Position numbers and translations under genes: made by a program
From: Ameyamaea chiangmaiensis
Lineage (GTDB): Bacteria; Pseudomonadota; Alphaproteobacteria; Acetobacterales; Acetobacteraceae
Length of the DNA: 64,000 bases
Direction of reading: 5' to 3'
Assembly (NCBI RefSeq): GCF_025995235.1
Contig: NZ_BAPT01000001.1
Location: forward strand, 85,870 to 149,869
Shown: piece after piece, positions 8,445 to 16,678 of the stretch
Layout: each line of letters begins with the position of its first letter
Position numbering within the stretch: the stretch's first letter is position 1
The notes under the pieces: model-generated
What the model saw: only the letters and a program-made list of their open reading frames with translations
Database searches by the model: none
What the model was told of the DNA's origin: nothing

Positions 8445-8990
8445 ATGACCGACGACAGCGACGAATCCGGTTTCGACGGACTGATACCGGACTCCCTCCT
8501 GCCCTACGATCGCTGGATCGAGGACGCCTACCGGCAGGTCATGCTGCGTGCCCTCGACCATGCCGCCGTGCACGGCCTGCCCGGCGAGCACCATTTCTAC
8601 ATCACGTTTCGCACGGACTGGACTGGCGTCGTCATTCCGCCGCGCCTGCGGGCCCAGTACCCGCATGAAATGACCATCGTTCTGCAGCACCAGTTCTGGG
8701 ACCTGAAGGTCGATCACGCCGCCGGCGTGATTTCGGTCGGCCTGTCCTTCGGGGGCACCGGCAGCATTCTGTCGATCCCCGTCGCCGCGGTGACCGCCTT
8801 CGCCGACCCGTCGATCCAGATGGCCCTGCGCTTTACCCTTAGCGAGGACGAGACCGCGGACGAAGCCGGCACCGGGGATGGGGATGCCGTAACCGAAGTC
8901 GCCGACGACAAGGCGGAGGGCGACGACGTCGCCGCGCCGCAGGTCGTCTCGCTTGACGCGTTCCGCAAGCGGGGGCCGTCCTCGACCTGA
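8445..8990 (+). CDS. sspB: SspB, ClpXP adaptor for ssrA-tagged proteins
   Basis: SspB (alphaproteobacterial type) tethers ssrA-tagged proteins to ClpX for degradation. The ATG at 8445 gives 181 residues beginning MTDDSDESGFDGLIPDSLLP. The core includes EHHFYITFRTDWTGVVIPP and HQFWDLKVDHAAGVISVGLS, with a variable acidic linker (about residues 130-165) and a short C-terminal segment VVSLDAFRKRG like the ClpX-binding tail. An upstream extension to a TTG at 8379 is unlikely. It lies 132 bases downstream of the ssrA gene whose tag it should recognise. Confidence 0.9.
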   Translation: MTDDSDESGFDGLIPDSLLPYDRWIEDAYRQVMLRALDHAAVHGLPGEHHFYITFRTDWTGVVIPPRLRAQYPHEMTIVLQHQFWDLKVDHAAGVISVGLSFGGTGSILSIPVAAVTAFADPSIQMALRFTLSEDETADEAGTGDGDAVTEVADDKAEGDDVAAPQVVSLDAFRKRGPSST

Positions 8991-9000
8991 CCACCTCGCG

Positions 9001-9026
9001 GGACGCCCGGAGGGAGCCGGGCGTTC
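9001..9026 (+). terminator. Hairpin after sspB, terminator-like without T-run
   Basis: GGACGCCCGG (9001-9010) pairs with CCGGGCGTTC (9017-9026), largely perfect with a wobble pair, around a 6-base loop. It lies 11 bases after the sspB stop. No T-run follows, so it may act as a Rho-assisted terminator or a 3' end stabiliser. Confidence 0.4.
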
Positions 9027-9099
9027 CAGCCCGATCTTCCGGCCCCCGCAAGAACCCGAACAGAGTCATGGGCGGCCTTCAAATACAGGAGCAACGTCC

Positions 9100-10758
9100 A
9101 TGACCGTCGTGACCAAGCCTGCCCCGGCTGCCAAGCCTTTCGTGTTCGATCCCGTGATTGCACCGGGCGCCGACGCGACCCCGTACCGCAAGCTCGATCT
9201 GGCGGGGGTGTCCACCAGCACGCACCAGGGCCGCACCATCGTCCATGTGGAACCGGCGACACTGTCCGAACTGGCCGCGCGGGCCTTTCACGAGGTGGCC
9301 CATCTGCTGCGTCCGGCCCATCTGGCGCAGCTTGCGGCCATCCTGAAAGACCCTGAGGCGTCTGACAACGACCGTTTCGTGGCGCTCGATCTGCTGAAAA
9401 ACGCCTGCATTTCGGCCGGTGGCGTCCTTCCGATGTGCCAAGATACCGGCACGGCCATCGTCTTCGGTAAAAAGGGACAGCGCGTCTGGGTCGAGGGTAA
9501 CGAGGAGGAGGCCTTCTCGCGCGGGGTCTACGATACCTACACGCGCACCAGCCTGCGCTACTCCCAGATGGCGCCGCTGACCATGTTCGAGGAGGTCAAT
9601 ACCGGCACCAATCTGCCGGTGCAGTGCGACCTGATGGCTAGCCCCGGCGATGTTCACCCCGAAGAGATGGAACTGATGTTCATCGCCAAGGGGGGCGGGT
9701 CCGCCAACAAGACATTCCTGTTCCAGGAAACGCGCGCCCTTCTGTCGACGAAGGACAAACTGCTGGAATGGCTGGGCACCAAGATCCGCACGCTCGGCAC
9801 CTCGGCCTGCCCGCCCTATCATCTGGCGATCGTCATCGGCGGCATGTCGGCCGAGCAGACGCTCAAGACCGTCAAGCTGGCGTCGACCAAGTGGCTGGAT
9901 TCGCTGCCGACCGAAGGCAGCCCAACCGGCCATGCGTTCCGCGACGTCGCCCTCGAAGCCGAGGTGCACAAGCTGACCCAGCATCTGGGCATCGGGGCGC
10001 AGTTCGGCGGCAAGTATTTCTGTCACGACGTGCGGATCGTGCGTCTGCCGCGCCACGGGGCGTCGCTGCCGGTGGGCATGGGTGTGTCGTGCTCCGCCGA
10101 TCGCCAGATTCGCGCCAAGGTGACGGTGGAGGGGGTGTTTCTCGAACAGCTCGAAACCGATCCGGCGCGTTTCCTGCCGGACACGACGCATGCCCATCTG
10201 GGTGGGGAGGTCGTGAAGGTCGATCTCAACCAGCCGATGAGCGAGATCCGCGCGCTTCTGTCGCGTTATCCGGTCAAGACGCGGCTGGCGCTGACGGGCA
10301 CGGTGGTCGTCGCGCGCGATATCGCCCATGCGAAGTTCCGTGAGCGGCTGGAGCGCGGCGAGGGGCTGCCGCACTATCTGAAGGACCACCCCGTCTATTA
10401 CGCCGGACCGGCGAAGACGCCCGAAGGCATGCCCACCGGGTCGTTTGGACCGACCACCGCGGGGCGTATGGACAGTTATGTCGATATGCTGCAGGCCAAT
10501 GGCGGTTCGTTCGTGATGCTGGCCAAGGGCAACCGTTCGCGCGCGGTCAAAGATGCGTGCCAGAAATATGGCGGCTTCTATCTGGGATCCGTCGGTGGTC
10601 CGGCGGCGCGTCTGGCACAGGACTGCATCCGCAAGGTTGACGTGCTGGAATATCCCGAGCTTGGCATGGAAGCGGTCTGGAAGATCGAGGTCGAGGATTT
10701 CCCCGCCTTTATCGTCATCGACGACAAGGGACATGATTTCTATGATGGGCTGACCTGA
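9100..10758 (+). CDS. fumA: Class I (iron-sulfur) fumarate hydratase
   Basis: This 4Fe-4S hydro-lyase interconverts fumarate and malate in the TCA cycle. The 552-residue product is full length for class I fumarases of the FumA/FumB type. The three cluster cysteines are recognisable in VLPMCQDTGTA, LGTSACPPYHLA and GVSCSADRQIRAK. The C-terminal part (FGPTTAGRMDSYVDMLQANG, then the GGFYLGSVGGPAA segment) is the beta-subunit-like half. ATG 9100 follows AGGAG by 7 bases; an in-frame extension to 8953 overlaps sspB and is rejected. A tartrate dehydratase role is possible but less likely for a single fused chain. Confidence 0.92.
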   Translation: MTVVTKPAPAAKPFVFDPVIAPGADATPYRKLDLAGVSTSTHQGRTIVHVEPATLSELAARAFHEVAHLLRPAHLAQLAAILKDPEASDNDRFVALDLLKNACISAGGVLPMCQDTGTAIVFGKKGQRVWVEGNEEEAFSRGVYDTYTRTSLRYSQMAPLTMFEEVNTGTNLPVQCDLMASPGDVHPEEMELMFIAKGGGSANKTFLFQETRALLSTKDKLLEWLGTKIRTLGTSACPPYHLAIVIGGMSAEQTLKTVKLASTKWLDSLPTEGSPTGHAFRDVALEAEVHKLTQHLGIGAQFGGKYFCHDVRIVRLPRHGASLPVGMGVSCSADRQIRAKVTVEGVFLEQLETDPARFLPDTTHAHLGGEVVKVDLNQPMSEIRALLSRYPVKTRLALTGTVVVARDIAHAKFRERLERGEGLPHYLKDHPVYYAGPAKTPEGMPTGSFGPTTAGRMDSYVDMLQANGGSFVMLAKGNRSRAVKDACQKYGGFYLGSVGGPAARLAQDCIRKVDVLEYPELGMEAVWKIEVEDFPAFIVIDDKGHDFYDGLT

Positions 10759-10790
10759 CCGGCGCGCCAGCGCCCAACCGGAGCCCGCCC

Positions 10791-11183
10791 ATGCGCTTTA
10801 CCGTAGACCGACTCGACCACGTGGTGCTGACCGTTCGCAATCTCGACGTGTCGGCATCGTGGTATCAGCATGTTCTGGGCATGGAGCGCGAGGAATATGG
10901 ACGCAAGAGTCGGACGGCGCTGAAATTCGGCGGTCAGAAGATCAACCTGCGCCCCCTCGACGCCGACGGGTGGGAGACGGCCGACGACGCGCTGCCCGGC
11001 ACGGCCGACCTGTGCTTCGTCACGGCGGTGACCAGCGCGGACGTGGTCGAACATCTGCGCGAACGTGGCGTGCACGTGACCGAAGGGCCGGTCGCACGCC
11101 TCGGTGCGCTCGGGCCGACGACATCGGTCTATTGTCACGATCCTGACGGCAACCTGATCGAGATTGCGTCCTATCAGGGGTAA
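10791..11183 (+). CDS. VOC family (glyoxalase/dioxygenase-fold) protein
   Basis: A 130-residue single-module vicinal-oxygen-chelate protein. The first beta-alpha-beta-beta-beta unit is RLDHVVLTVRNLDVSASWYQ and the second ends in the typical VYCHDPDGNLIEIASYQG. Candidate metal ligands are His10 of the first unit and Glu124 of DPDGNLIEI. Members act as glyoxalases, dioxygenases or drug-binding proteins, so the substrate is unknown. It begins 32 bases after the fumarase gene and may be co-transcribed. It ends 15 bases from the convergent glycosyltransferase gene. Confidence 0.85.
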   Translation: MRFTVDRLDHVVLTVRNLDVSASWYQHVLGMEREEYGRKSRTALKFGGQKINLRPLDADGWETADDALPGTADLCFVTAVTSADVVEHLRERGVHVTEGPVARLGALGPTTSVYCHDPDGNLIEIASYQG

Positions 11184-11198
11184 GTCGACACACGCCGC

Positions 11199-12359
11199 CT
11201 AGCGCGTCTCGCGCAGGCGGCATCCCTCCATCTCTGCCTTGAAGGCCAGCATTTCCTCATCCGTACGCCAGGCCCAGCGGTGCACGCTTTCGTTCCAGAT
11301 GGCGTCGAACACCGTCGCGTTGCGCTCCACCGCCTCCGCCGAGTGGGAGGAGGTCGAATCGACGACGTCCAGGCCGCCGTTCATCAGCAGGAAGCGGCTG
11401 TCCCGGGCGCCGGGCACAAGGTTGGTGCCGCCGAAGCCGGCCCGGATCATGCGCAGCGTATGTTCGACGTGCTCGTGCCCGTAACGGCCGAAACGCGTGT
11501 CGAGAAACCCGACATAAGACAGGGCTTCGGCGGAAAAACCACAGAACTGGCCGGACACGATGTGGGCGTCGAACGGTTTGTACCATCGGCCCGCACCCTC
11601 CATCGGCTCACGGAAGAACCAGGGCGGCGCGTAATTGACGTGCCCGTATGCCAGCGTCGCAAGCGCCCACTCGATGTCCCACCCCTGGCGCGCCGGGCGT
11701 ACGTCGTCCTCGATCAGCAGGACGACGTCGCAGCGTCGTGTCAGCCAGAGATGGAAAAGGGCGCGGTTCTTGTTCCACGCGATGCCGCGATTGTCCGCGC
11801 AGATGGCGTCGACATCGGGTGCCTCGTTGGCCAGATACGCGCGCGTGTCGTCGCTCGACCCGTCATCGGCCACCACGATCTCGAGATCCAGCGACGTGGT
11901 GCGGCGCACGGCGTCCAGAAGGTCGCGCAGATGGTCGCAGCGATTGTAGGTGGTGATCCCCAGACCGATCCGAAGATCGCGCAACGGCACGGTGCCGAGG
12001 GGACTGGCGCGCGCCGGGACCGTGGTCAGCGGCAGTTCGACATCGGTGCCATCGGCCGTGCGGAACACAAGCGCTCCGTAGGCGAGGGTATCGCGCGACA
12101 GGTCCTGCGGCACGGGGGTGATGACCTCGAAGCGCGCATGCGCGGCCTGGCCGCCGAACAGGGGGGCGACGTCGGGGCTGGGACGGCCGACCGGGACGGC
12201 GATCGACTCCGAACAGCCGTCGCCGAACACCAGCCAGCCTTCGGTGATGGCGTCCGGTCGGCCTTCCTGATGGATCCAGCCGCCGACCTTCAGGGCTCCG
12301 TTTTCGAACGCGACTTCATCAATCGAATGATGCCAGCGCCCGTTCGTCGCTTCGCTCAA
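11199..12359 (-). CDS. GT2 glycosyltransferase with N-terminal beta-sandwich-like module
   Basis: A 386-residue glycosyltransferase. Residues about 15-125 form an accessory module with the GWIHQEG...SPDV...ARFEV pattern that also occurs in the adjacent gene and at 53-56 kb. The GT2 catalytic domain begins near residue 140 with LRIGLGITTYNRCDHLRDLL, then DLEIVVADDGSSDDTR and VVLLIEDDVRP (metal-site region). The C-terminal part has FGRYGHEHVEHTLRMIRAG, as in GT2 enzymes handling surface glycans. Its ATG overlaps the stop of the upstream gene in ATGA (12356-12359), so the two are coupled. The donor sugar is unknown. Confidence 0.8.
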   Translation of the reverse strand: MSEATNGRWHHSIDEVAFENGALKVGGWIHQEGRPDAITEGWLVFGDGCSESIAVPVGRPSPDVAPLFGGQAAHARFEVITPVPQDLSRDTLAYGALVFRTADGTDVELPLTTVPARASPLGTVPLRDLRIGLGITTYNRCDHLRDLLDAVRRTTSLDLEIVVADDGSSDDTRAYLANEAPDVDAICADNRGIAWNKNRALFHLWLTRRCDVVLLIEDDVRPARQGWDIEWALATLAYGHVNYAPPWFFREPMEGAGRWYKPFDAHIVSGQFCGFSAEALSYVGFLDTRFGRYGHEHVEHTLRMIRAGFGGTNLVPGARDSRFLLMNGGLDVVDSTSSHSAEAVERNATVFDAIWNESVHRWAWRTDEEMLAFKAEMEGCRLRETR

Positions 12360-14893
12360 GAGGTAGCTCTGGTCATCTCAATGTCCGCCGCCGCCGCCGC
12401 CCGCACGGGCGGCGTCAGATCGTAGAACGTCTGCAGATCGACGGTGAAATGTGGTGAATAGGCCGGGTCCCGTCGGAACAGATCGGTCTGGCCCCACCGG
12501 TCGAGCAGCGCCTGTGTCTCCCGGAAGAACCGGGCTTCGTGCTCCGGGCGATCGTCGGAGCCGCGCGACAGGCTTTCGTGATGAACGGCAGTGAATTCGT
12601 TGCACTGGATGATGCGCCAGCCCTTGGACCGCAGCTTGAGGCACAGATCGACATCGTTGTAGGCAACCGTGAGGCTTTTTTCGTCGAAACCGCCCACGGC
12701 CTCGAAACAGGCGCGACGGACCAGCATGCCGGCGGCGGTTACCGCGGTGACGTCATGCGACAGGACTGCGCGGCCGATATAGCCGTAGTCGCCATCCGGC
12801 AGCCCGCGATGCACATGCGCGGCGATACCCGCAGGCCCAACCGCGACGCCGACATGCTGGATCATACCGTTGGGATAGAAGAACTTTCCACCAACGGCGG
12901 CAATGTTGGGGTCGGACTGAGCTTCGGCGATGACGATCGACAGCCAGTTCGGATCGTCAACGAACAGATCGTTGTTCATGAAGAACAGGAAGTCCGACGT
13001 GCTGCGCACGGCGGCGAGATTGTTGAGACGGGAGAAATTGAAGTCTTCTTCCACGCGAAGAACACTCACGCGCGGGTCGCGTTCGATCAGCGCGCAGAAA
13101 TCGCGTGCTTCCTGTGTCACGGACCAGTTGTCGACCAGAATGACGTCGAATTTCTTGTGCTTCGTCTTGGTCAAAACGCGTTCGACGCATTCGCGCGTCG
13201 TCTCGATCTGGTCCTTGAACGGAATGATGATGGTCACACTGGCCCGCGGGTCGGGAGCCCAGCCGACATGATACAAAGTGAGGCCGCGAATGGAGCTGAC
13301 CTTCGCCTTGTGGCCCAGTCGCTTGAGGTGATCGCCGACCGCGCGAATGCCGGAGTCGATCGCATAGGTCTTGTTGTCGACGCGAACGGCTGTGGAGTTG
13401 GCGGTCTTGCGCCAGTGATACAGCACTTCGGGGACATGAAGGATGCGATCGTGCGGCACTGTCTCGGTCAGACGCAGGATCAGGTCATGGTCCTGCGCGC
13501 CGTCGTAGCGCGTGGCCAGCGCGCCGGTCCGGTCGAGTACGTCACGCCGGACCACCAGCAGGTGGCAGATATAGTTGCAGCCGAGCAGATAACGATAGTT
13601 GAAGTCCGGCTTCAGGTTAGGTTCGAGAAAGTATCCGGCCTGATCGATCTTGTCCTCGTCGGAATACAGCACCTCGGCGTGGCTGGCCTTCGCGCGGGCG
13701 ATCATCACCTCCAGCGCCACGTCGACAAGCAGGTCGTCGTGATCGAAGAACGCAATCCATTCGCCCTTCGCGGCCTCGATGCCCGCGTTCGTCGCGCCGG
13801 CGATACCGACGTTCTTCTTCAGGGTGATGGGGCGGATGCGGCTGTCCTGCTCGCTGTACGCTTTGATACGGGCGGCGGTGGCGGGGCACTTGCCACCGTC
13901 ATCGACGATCAGCAGTTCCCAGTTGCGATAGGTCTGGTTGAGAACCGAGTCGACCGCCGCGGTGAAATCCGGCATTTCCGGCTTGTAGGTCGGGCAGATG
14001 ACGCTGACCAGCGGCTCGTTATAACTCGGCCCGCGCAGTGCGCGTTCGGCGGCCACACGTTCACGAAGCGCGGGGTAATACTGGCGTGCCCACCGATCGT
14101 AATCCCCCAGAGTAAAGCCCGGTGTCGGCAACAGATCGACCAGTGCCGAGCGCAACGTCTTGATTTCCCGATGAAGGCGCTCAACCGTGCTGGTCAGGTC
14201 AAGAAGTTTGCCTTCAAGAGCGTCCTCGACGATCGAGGTGACGATGGGGCCGCCATCGAGTTCCACGTCGTCGGGCACCACCGTGAAGCGAAACGTGACC
14301 TGTCCGGTGCGCTTGCGCTGGGGTGGAATCCGGATTTCGAAACCGCAGTTCGGGTCGCCGCCGACGGCCGCTGCCACGTCTCCGCGATAGCGGTCTGCCC
14401 GGCACTGCGTGAAGCGAACCCCGTCCATCGTGACGGCGATCTCGCATCCGCCCGTCCGTTCGCCGGTGCGTGGGTTGATCCGCTGCACCCAGCCGCGCAG
14501 CGCACCGTGCTTGTAGCCGTCGACATACGAATTGAACTGGTAAACCGTGCGGACGGTGAACGTGATTTCCGTGGCCGAGGGGGTGCCGTCCGATGTCAGC
14601 TCCATTGGCAGCGGCAAGCGGTCGGGAAAGCGCAAGGACAGGGTGTGCGGCTGTCCGTCGACAAAGGTATCGGGCAGCGCGAATTCGAACCCGACGCGAT
14701 TGGTCTGCAGCCCGCCCGCTTCCTGCACGTCGTTACGGGGGGCGTTGCATTCGATCCGGCCGACTTCCTGACCGTCGATGAGGACATGCAGCCAGGTGGG
14801 CGTTGTGTGGTGCAGGCCGTCGATCGCCCACCCACGGGCCATGCCGTCGACCAGACCGTCAAAGTGACCCGTGAAGCGATTGGACAGGGGCAT
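12356..14893 (-). CDS. Large glycosyltransferase with two GT2 domains
   Basis: About 845 residues. Two accessory modules at about 10-110 and 110-215 (GWAIDG..., GWVQRIN..., each with a DV and GF pattern) precede a short helical segment and two GT2 domains. The first GT2 has PLVSVICPTYKPEMPDFTAA, ELLIVDDGG and FFDHDDLL; the second has VTIIIPFKDQIETTRECVER, DVILVDNWS and FFMNNDLFVDD. Tandem GT2 chains of this kind assemble or extend cell-surface polysaccharides. I used ATG 14893; a TTG at 14902 has GGAG 7 bases upstream and may be the true start, while ATG 14947 has no ribosome binding site. Confidence 0.8.
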   Translation of the reverse strand: MPLSNRFTGHFDGLVDGMARGWAIDGLHHTTPTWLHVLIDGQEVGRIECNAPRNDVQEAGGLQTNRVGFEFALPDTFVDGQPHTLSLRFPDRLPLPMELTSDGTPSATEITFTVRTVYQFNSYVDGYKHGALRGWVQRINPRTGERTGGCEIAVTMDGVRFTQCRADRYRGDVAAAVGGDPNCGFEIRIPPQRKRTGQVTFRFTVVPDDVELDGGPIVTSIVEDALEGKLLDLTSTVERLHREIKTLRSALVDLLPTPGFTLGDYDRWARQYYPALRERVAAERALRGPSYNEPLVSVICPTYKPEMPDFTAAVDSVLNQTYRNWELLIVDDGGKCPATAARIKAYSEQDSRIRPITLKKNVGIAGATNAGIEAAKGEWIAFFDHDDLLVDVALEVMIARAKASHAEVLYSDEDKIDQAGYFLEPNLKPDFNYRYLLGCNYICHLLVVRRDVLDRTGALATRYDGAQDHDLILRLTETVPHDRILHVPEVLYHWRKTANSTAVRVDNKTYAIDSGIRAVGDHLKRLGHKAKVSSIRGLTLYHVGWAPDPRASVTIIIPFKDQIETTRECVERVLTKTKHKKFDVILVDNWSVTQEARDFCALIERDPRVSVLRVEEDFNFSRLNNLAAVRSTSDFLFFMNNDLFVDDPNWLSIVIAEAQSDPNIAAVGGKFFYPNGMIQHVGVAVGPAGIAAHVHRGLPDGDYGYIGRAVLSHDVTAVTAAGMLVRRACFEAVGGFDEKSLTVAYNDVDLCLKLRSKGWRIIQCNEFTAVHHESLSRGSDDRPEHEARFFRETQALLDRWGQTDLFRRDPAYSPHFTVDLQTFYDLTPPVRAAAAADIEMTRATS

Positions 14894-14949
14894 CGAAGTC
14901 AAGGGGCTACTCCGGAGAGGATACGGCAGGACGCCCGGACAGGCCATCT

Positions 14950-14979
14950 ATTAAGACCTGCGTCAACTCCGTTGGTCAA
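14950..14979 (-). promoter_or_regulatory. Candidate promoter of the 12-15 kb glycosyltransferase pair
   Basis: On the minus strand TTGACC (14979-14974) and CTTAAT (14955-14950) are 18 bases apart. GTTGAC occurs twice as a direct repeat 13 bases apart (14980-14975 and 14967-14962), which may mark a regulator site. The assignment rests on box similarity only. Confidence 0.4.
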
Positions 14980-15065
14980 CTACGACCGGACCGCACACAA
15001 GCGTATTGCGGGCACGCATGGGGCGCGATGTGCCGGAAGAGTGGAGGCGGCGGGACACCGATGCG

Positions 15066-16268
15066 TCAGTGGCCCGGCGGCACGGCCATGCAGCCGAGGC
15101 CCTGACGCGCCATCTGGCTGCACGCATGTGCCGCAGCTGCACGGGACAGACCGGTCAGGCGGGCACGATAGAGCATGCGGCCGCCGGATGAGACGGTCTG
15201 GACCATGCTCTGCGCGCCAGACAGGTCATCAAATGCGGCCTGCCGTGCGATCGTGTTGGCAAACCGTGCCTGACCCTGGGCTGCGAATGCGCCCACCTGT
15301 ACGGACCAGGCGCCATAATCCGGCACCTGAACCGGTGCTGCCGACGGGCGGAAACCGGTGACCTGAATGCCGGTTTTCGTAGGTGTGTTGAGCGTCGGCG
15401 CGGCGCCAGCCTGTATCGACAGAGGCGGTGCGGCCGTGGCTTGGGGTGGTGGTAATGGAGCGCCCATTGGCGGCGCCTGAGGCGCGGGGGCGGCTGCGGG
15501 CGGCGGCGTGTAGGCTGGCAAGGAGGTCGGTGCAGCGCCGTCCGCCGGTAGATCGCCCTCGGCCGAGGCGGCGTTGAGCTGGTCCGTGGAGGTCGCCTGC
15601 GCGTATTGCGGCGCGTTCTGATCGGACGGGGGCGGCGCGTAGGACGGCGCGGAGGCAACGCTCGGCGTCGACGACGGCTCGTTGCTCGCATACGCGGCCA
15701 GAGGGCCGCTCAGTGGGGCCTGCGTGCCGAGATTGGGCGTGATGGACGCGACGTAGTTGACCGTCTCGTTGGGCAGGTCACGCCCGGTGGCGAGATAGTC
15801 GTCCAGTCGGGCCGGTCCGGCGTTATAGGCGGCGAGAAAGCCCGGCGCACCGTATTTGGCATACAGAAGATTGAGATATCCCGTGCCCGCCAGGATGTTG
15901 TCCCGGGGGTCATACGGATCGGGGCCGAGGGAGAAGCGCTGCTGCATTTCGGCGTATGTCGCGGGCATGAGTTGCATCAGCCCCATCGCGCCCGCGCCCG
16001 AGGTGGTCAGATGACCGTTGAGATATTCGTGGCCGCCCGATTCCTGCTGGATCACGGCGCGAATCCACTGGTCGGGGAACGAAAAGCGCCGTGCGGCCTG
16101 GCGGATATATGGGCCCCACGGATCGTTGGCGGGGCCGGGCGCGGGATAGGCGCGGTTGGCTTCGTAGTAACGTCCGTAGGACGCGCTGCCGCCACTGCCC
16201 GGCGTGCCGGAACACGCGCCCAGACTGGCAAGACCGCCGAGCACGCACAGACGAAGGGCGGTTTTCAC
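15066..16268 (-). CDS. Lipoprotein lytic transglycosylase with SPOR-like C-terminus
   Basis: A predicted lipoprotein of 400 residues that would cleave peptidoglycan glycan strands. The signal VKTALRLCVLGGLASLGAC ends in a lipobox (LGAC, Cys19). The SLT domain spans about residues 50-190, with the catalytic Glu in WIRAVIQQESGG, then GAMGLMQLMPATYAEM and YLNLLYAKYGAPGFLAAYNAG. A proline/alanine-rich linker (about 200-315) leads to a SPOR-like domain (YGAWSVQVGAFAAQGQARF), a fold that binds denuded septal glycan. The start is GTG 16268, overlapping the DUF1489 stop as GTGA. The long upstream extension in this frame is a shadow of that gene. Confidence 0.85.
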   Translation of the reverse strand: MKTALRLCVLGGLASLGACSGTPGSGGSASYGRYYEANRAYPAPGPANDPWGPYIRQAARRFSFPDQWIRAVIQQESGGHEYLNGHLTTSGAGAMGLMQLMPATYAEMQQRFSLGPDPYDPRDNILAGTGYLNLLYAKYGAPGFLAAYNAGPARLDDYLATGRDLPNETVNYVASITPNLGTQAPLSGPLAAYASNEPSSTPSVASAPSYAPPPSDQNAPQYAQATSTDQLNAASAEGDLPADGAAPTSLPAYTPPPAAAPAPQAPPMGAPLPPPQATAAPPLSIQAGAAPTLNTPTKTGIQVTGFRPSAAPVQVPDYGAWSVQVGAFAAQGQARFANTIARQAAFDDLSGAQSMVQTVSSGGRMLYRARLTGLSRAAAAHACSQMARQGLGCMAVPPGH

Positions 16269-16678
16269 AGCAGACACAGGGCGCCGAGGGCGCGGCGCAG
16301 GTCGGGCGGCAGGTCGCCGGTGCTGCTGGCCATGGCCGACAGATCGGGCGGTGCGTCGGCGGCCTTGAGATAACGCCAGCCCTGAAATGGACGCATCGCG
16401 CGCGGCAGGACGGGCACGATGGCGCGGTCCAGCGCGATGATCGCGCAGGCCACCCCGTCGTCGCGTTCGCCGGTGTCGATGCGCAGGATCCGCTGCCGGC
16501 ACTGGATCGAGCCGGCGATGACCCGGAACAGCGACCCGCCCGCCAGCAGCGCCTCGGCCTGTTTGGGGAACATGCGGGTGCGCACGATGATCGCGTCGCC
16601 GGGCTGTCGGGCGTGCAGTTCGGCCATGTCGGCGATCGAACTGACGCCGACGGCGAGTTTGACCATGTGCAGTGTCAC
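16265..16678 (-). CDS. DUF1489 family protein
   Basis: A 137-residue protein of the alphaproteobacterial DUF1489 family, function unknown. The typical start VTLHMVKLAVGVSSIADMAE is at GTG 16678; the rest includes IIVRTRMFPKQAEALLAGGS and PFQGWRYLKAADAPPDL. There is no signal peptide, so it is probably cytoplasmic. Its start overlaps the stop of the nucleoside hydrolase gene (GTGA, 16675-16678) and its stop overlaps the lytic transglycosylase start (GTGA, 16265-16268), so all three are probably translated in a chain. The open frame upstream to 16933 belongs to another gene's antiframe. Confidence 0.8.
   Translation of the reverse strand: MTLHMVKLAVGVSSIADMAELHARQPGDAIIVRTRMFPKQAEALLAGGSLFRVIAGSIQCRQRILRIDTGERDDGVACAIIALDRAIVPVLPRAMRPFQGWRYLKAADAPPDLSAMASSTGDLPPDLRRALGALCLL

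Noticed and set aside
9079..10734. 551-codon minus-strand frame opposite fumarase
   Set aside because: Antisense shadow of a gene with all three cluster cysteines in place.
12539..15361. 940-codon plus-strand open frame opposite the 845-residue glycosyltransferase
   Set aside because: GC-rich antisense shadow; the translation shows no family motif, whereas the minus strand has two complete GT2 domains.
16269..16502. N-terminal extension of the lytic transglycosylase frame
   Set aside because: Lies fully inside the DUF1489 gene, is Arg-rich and would bury the lipobox signal.
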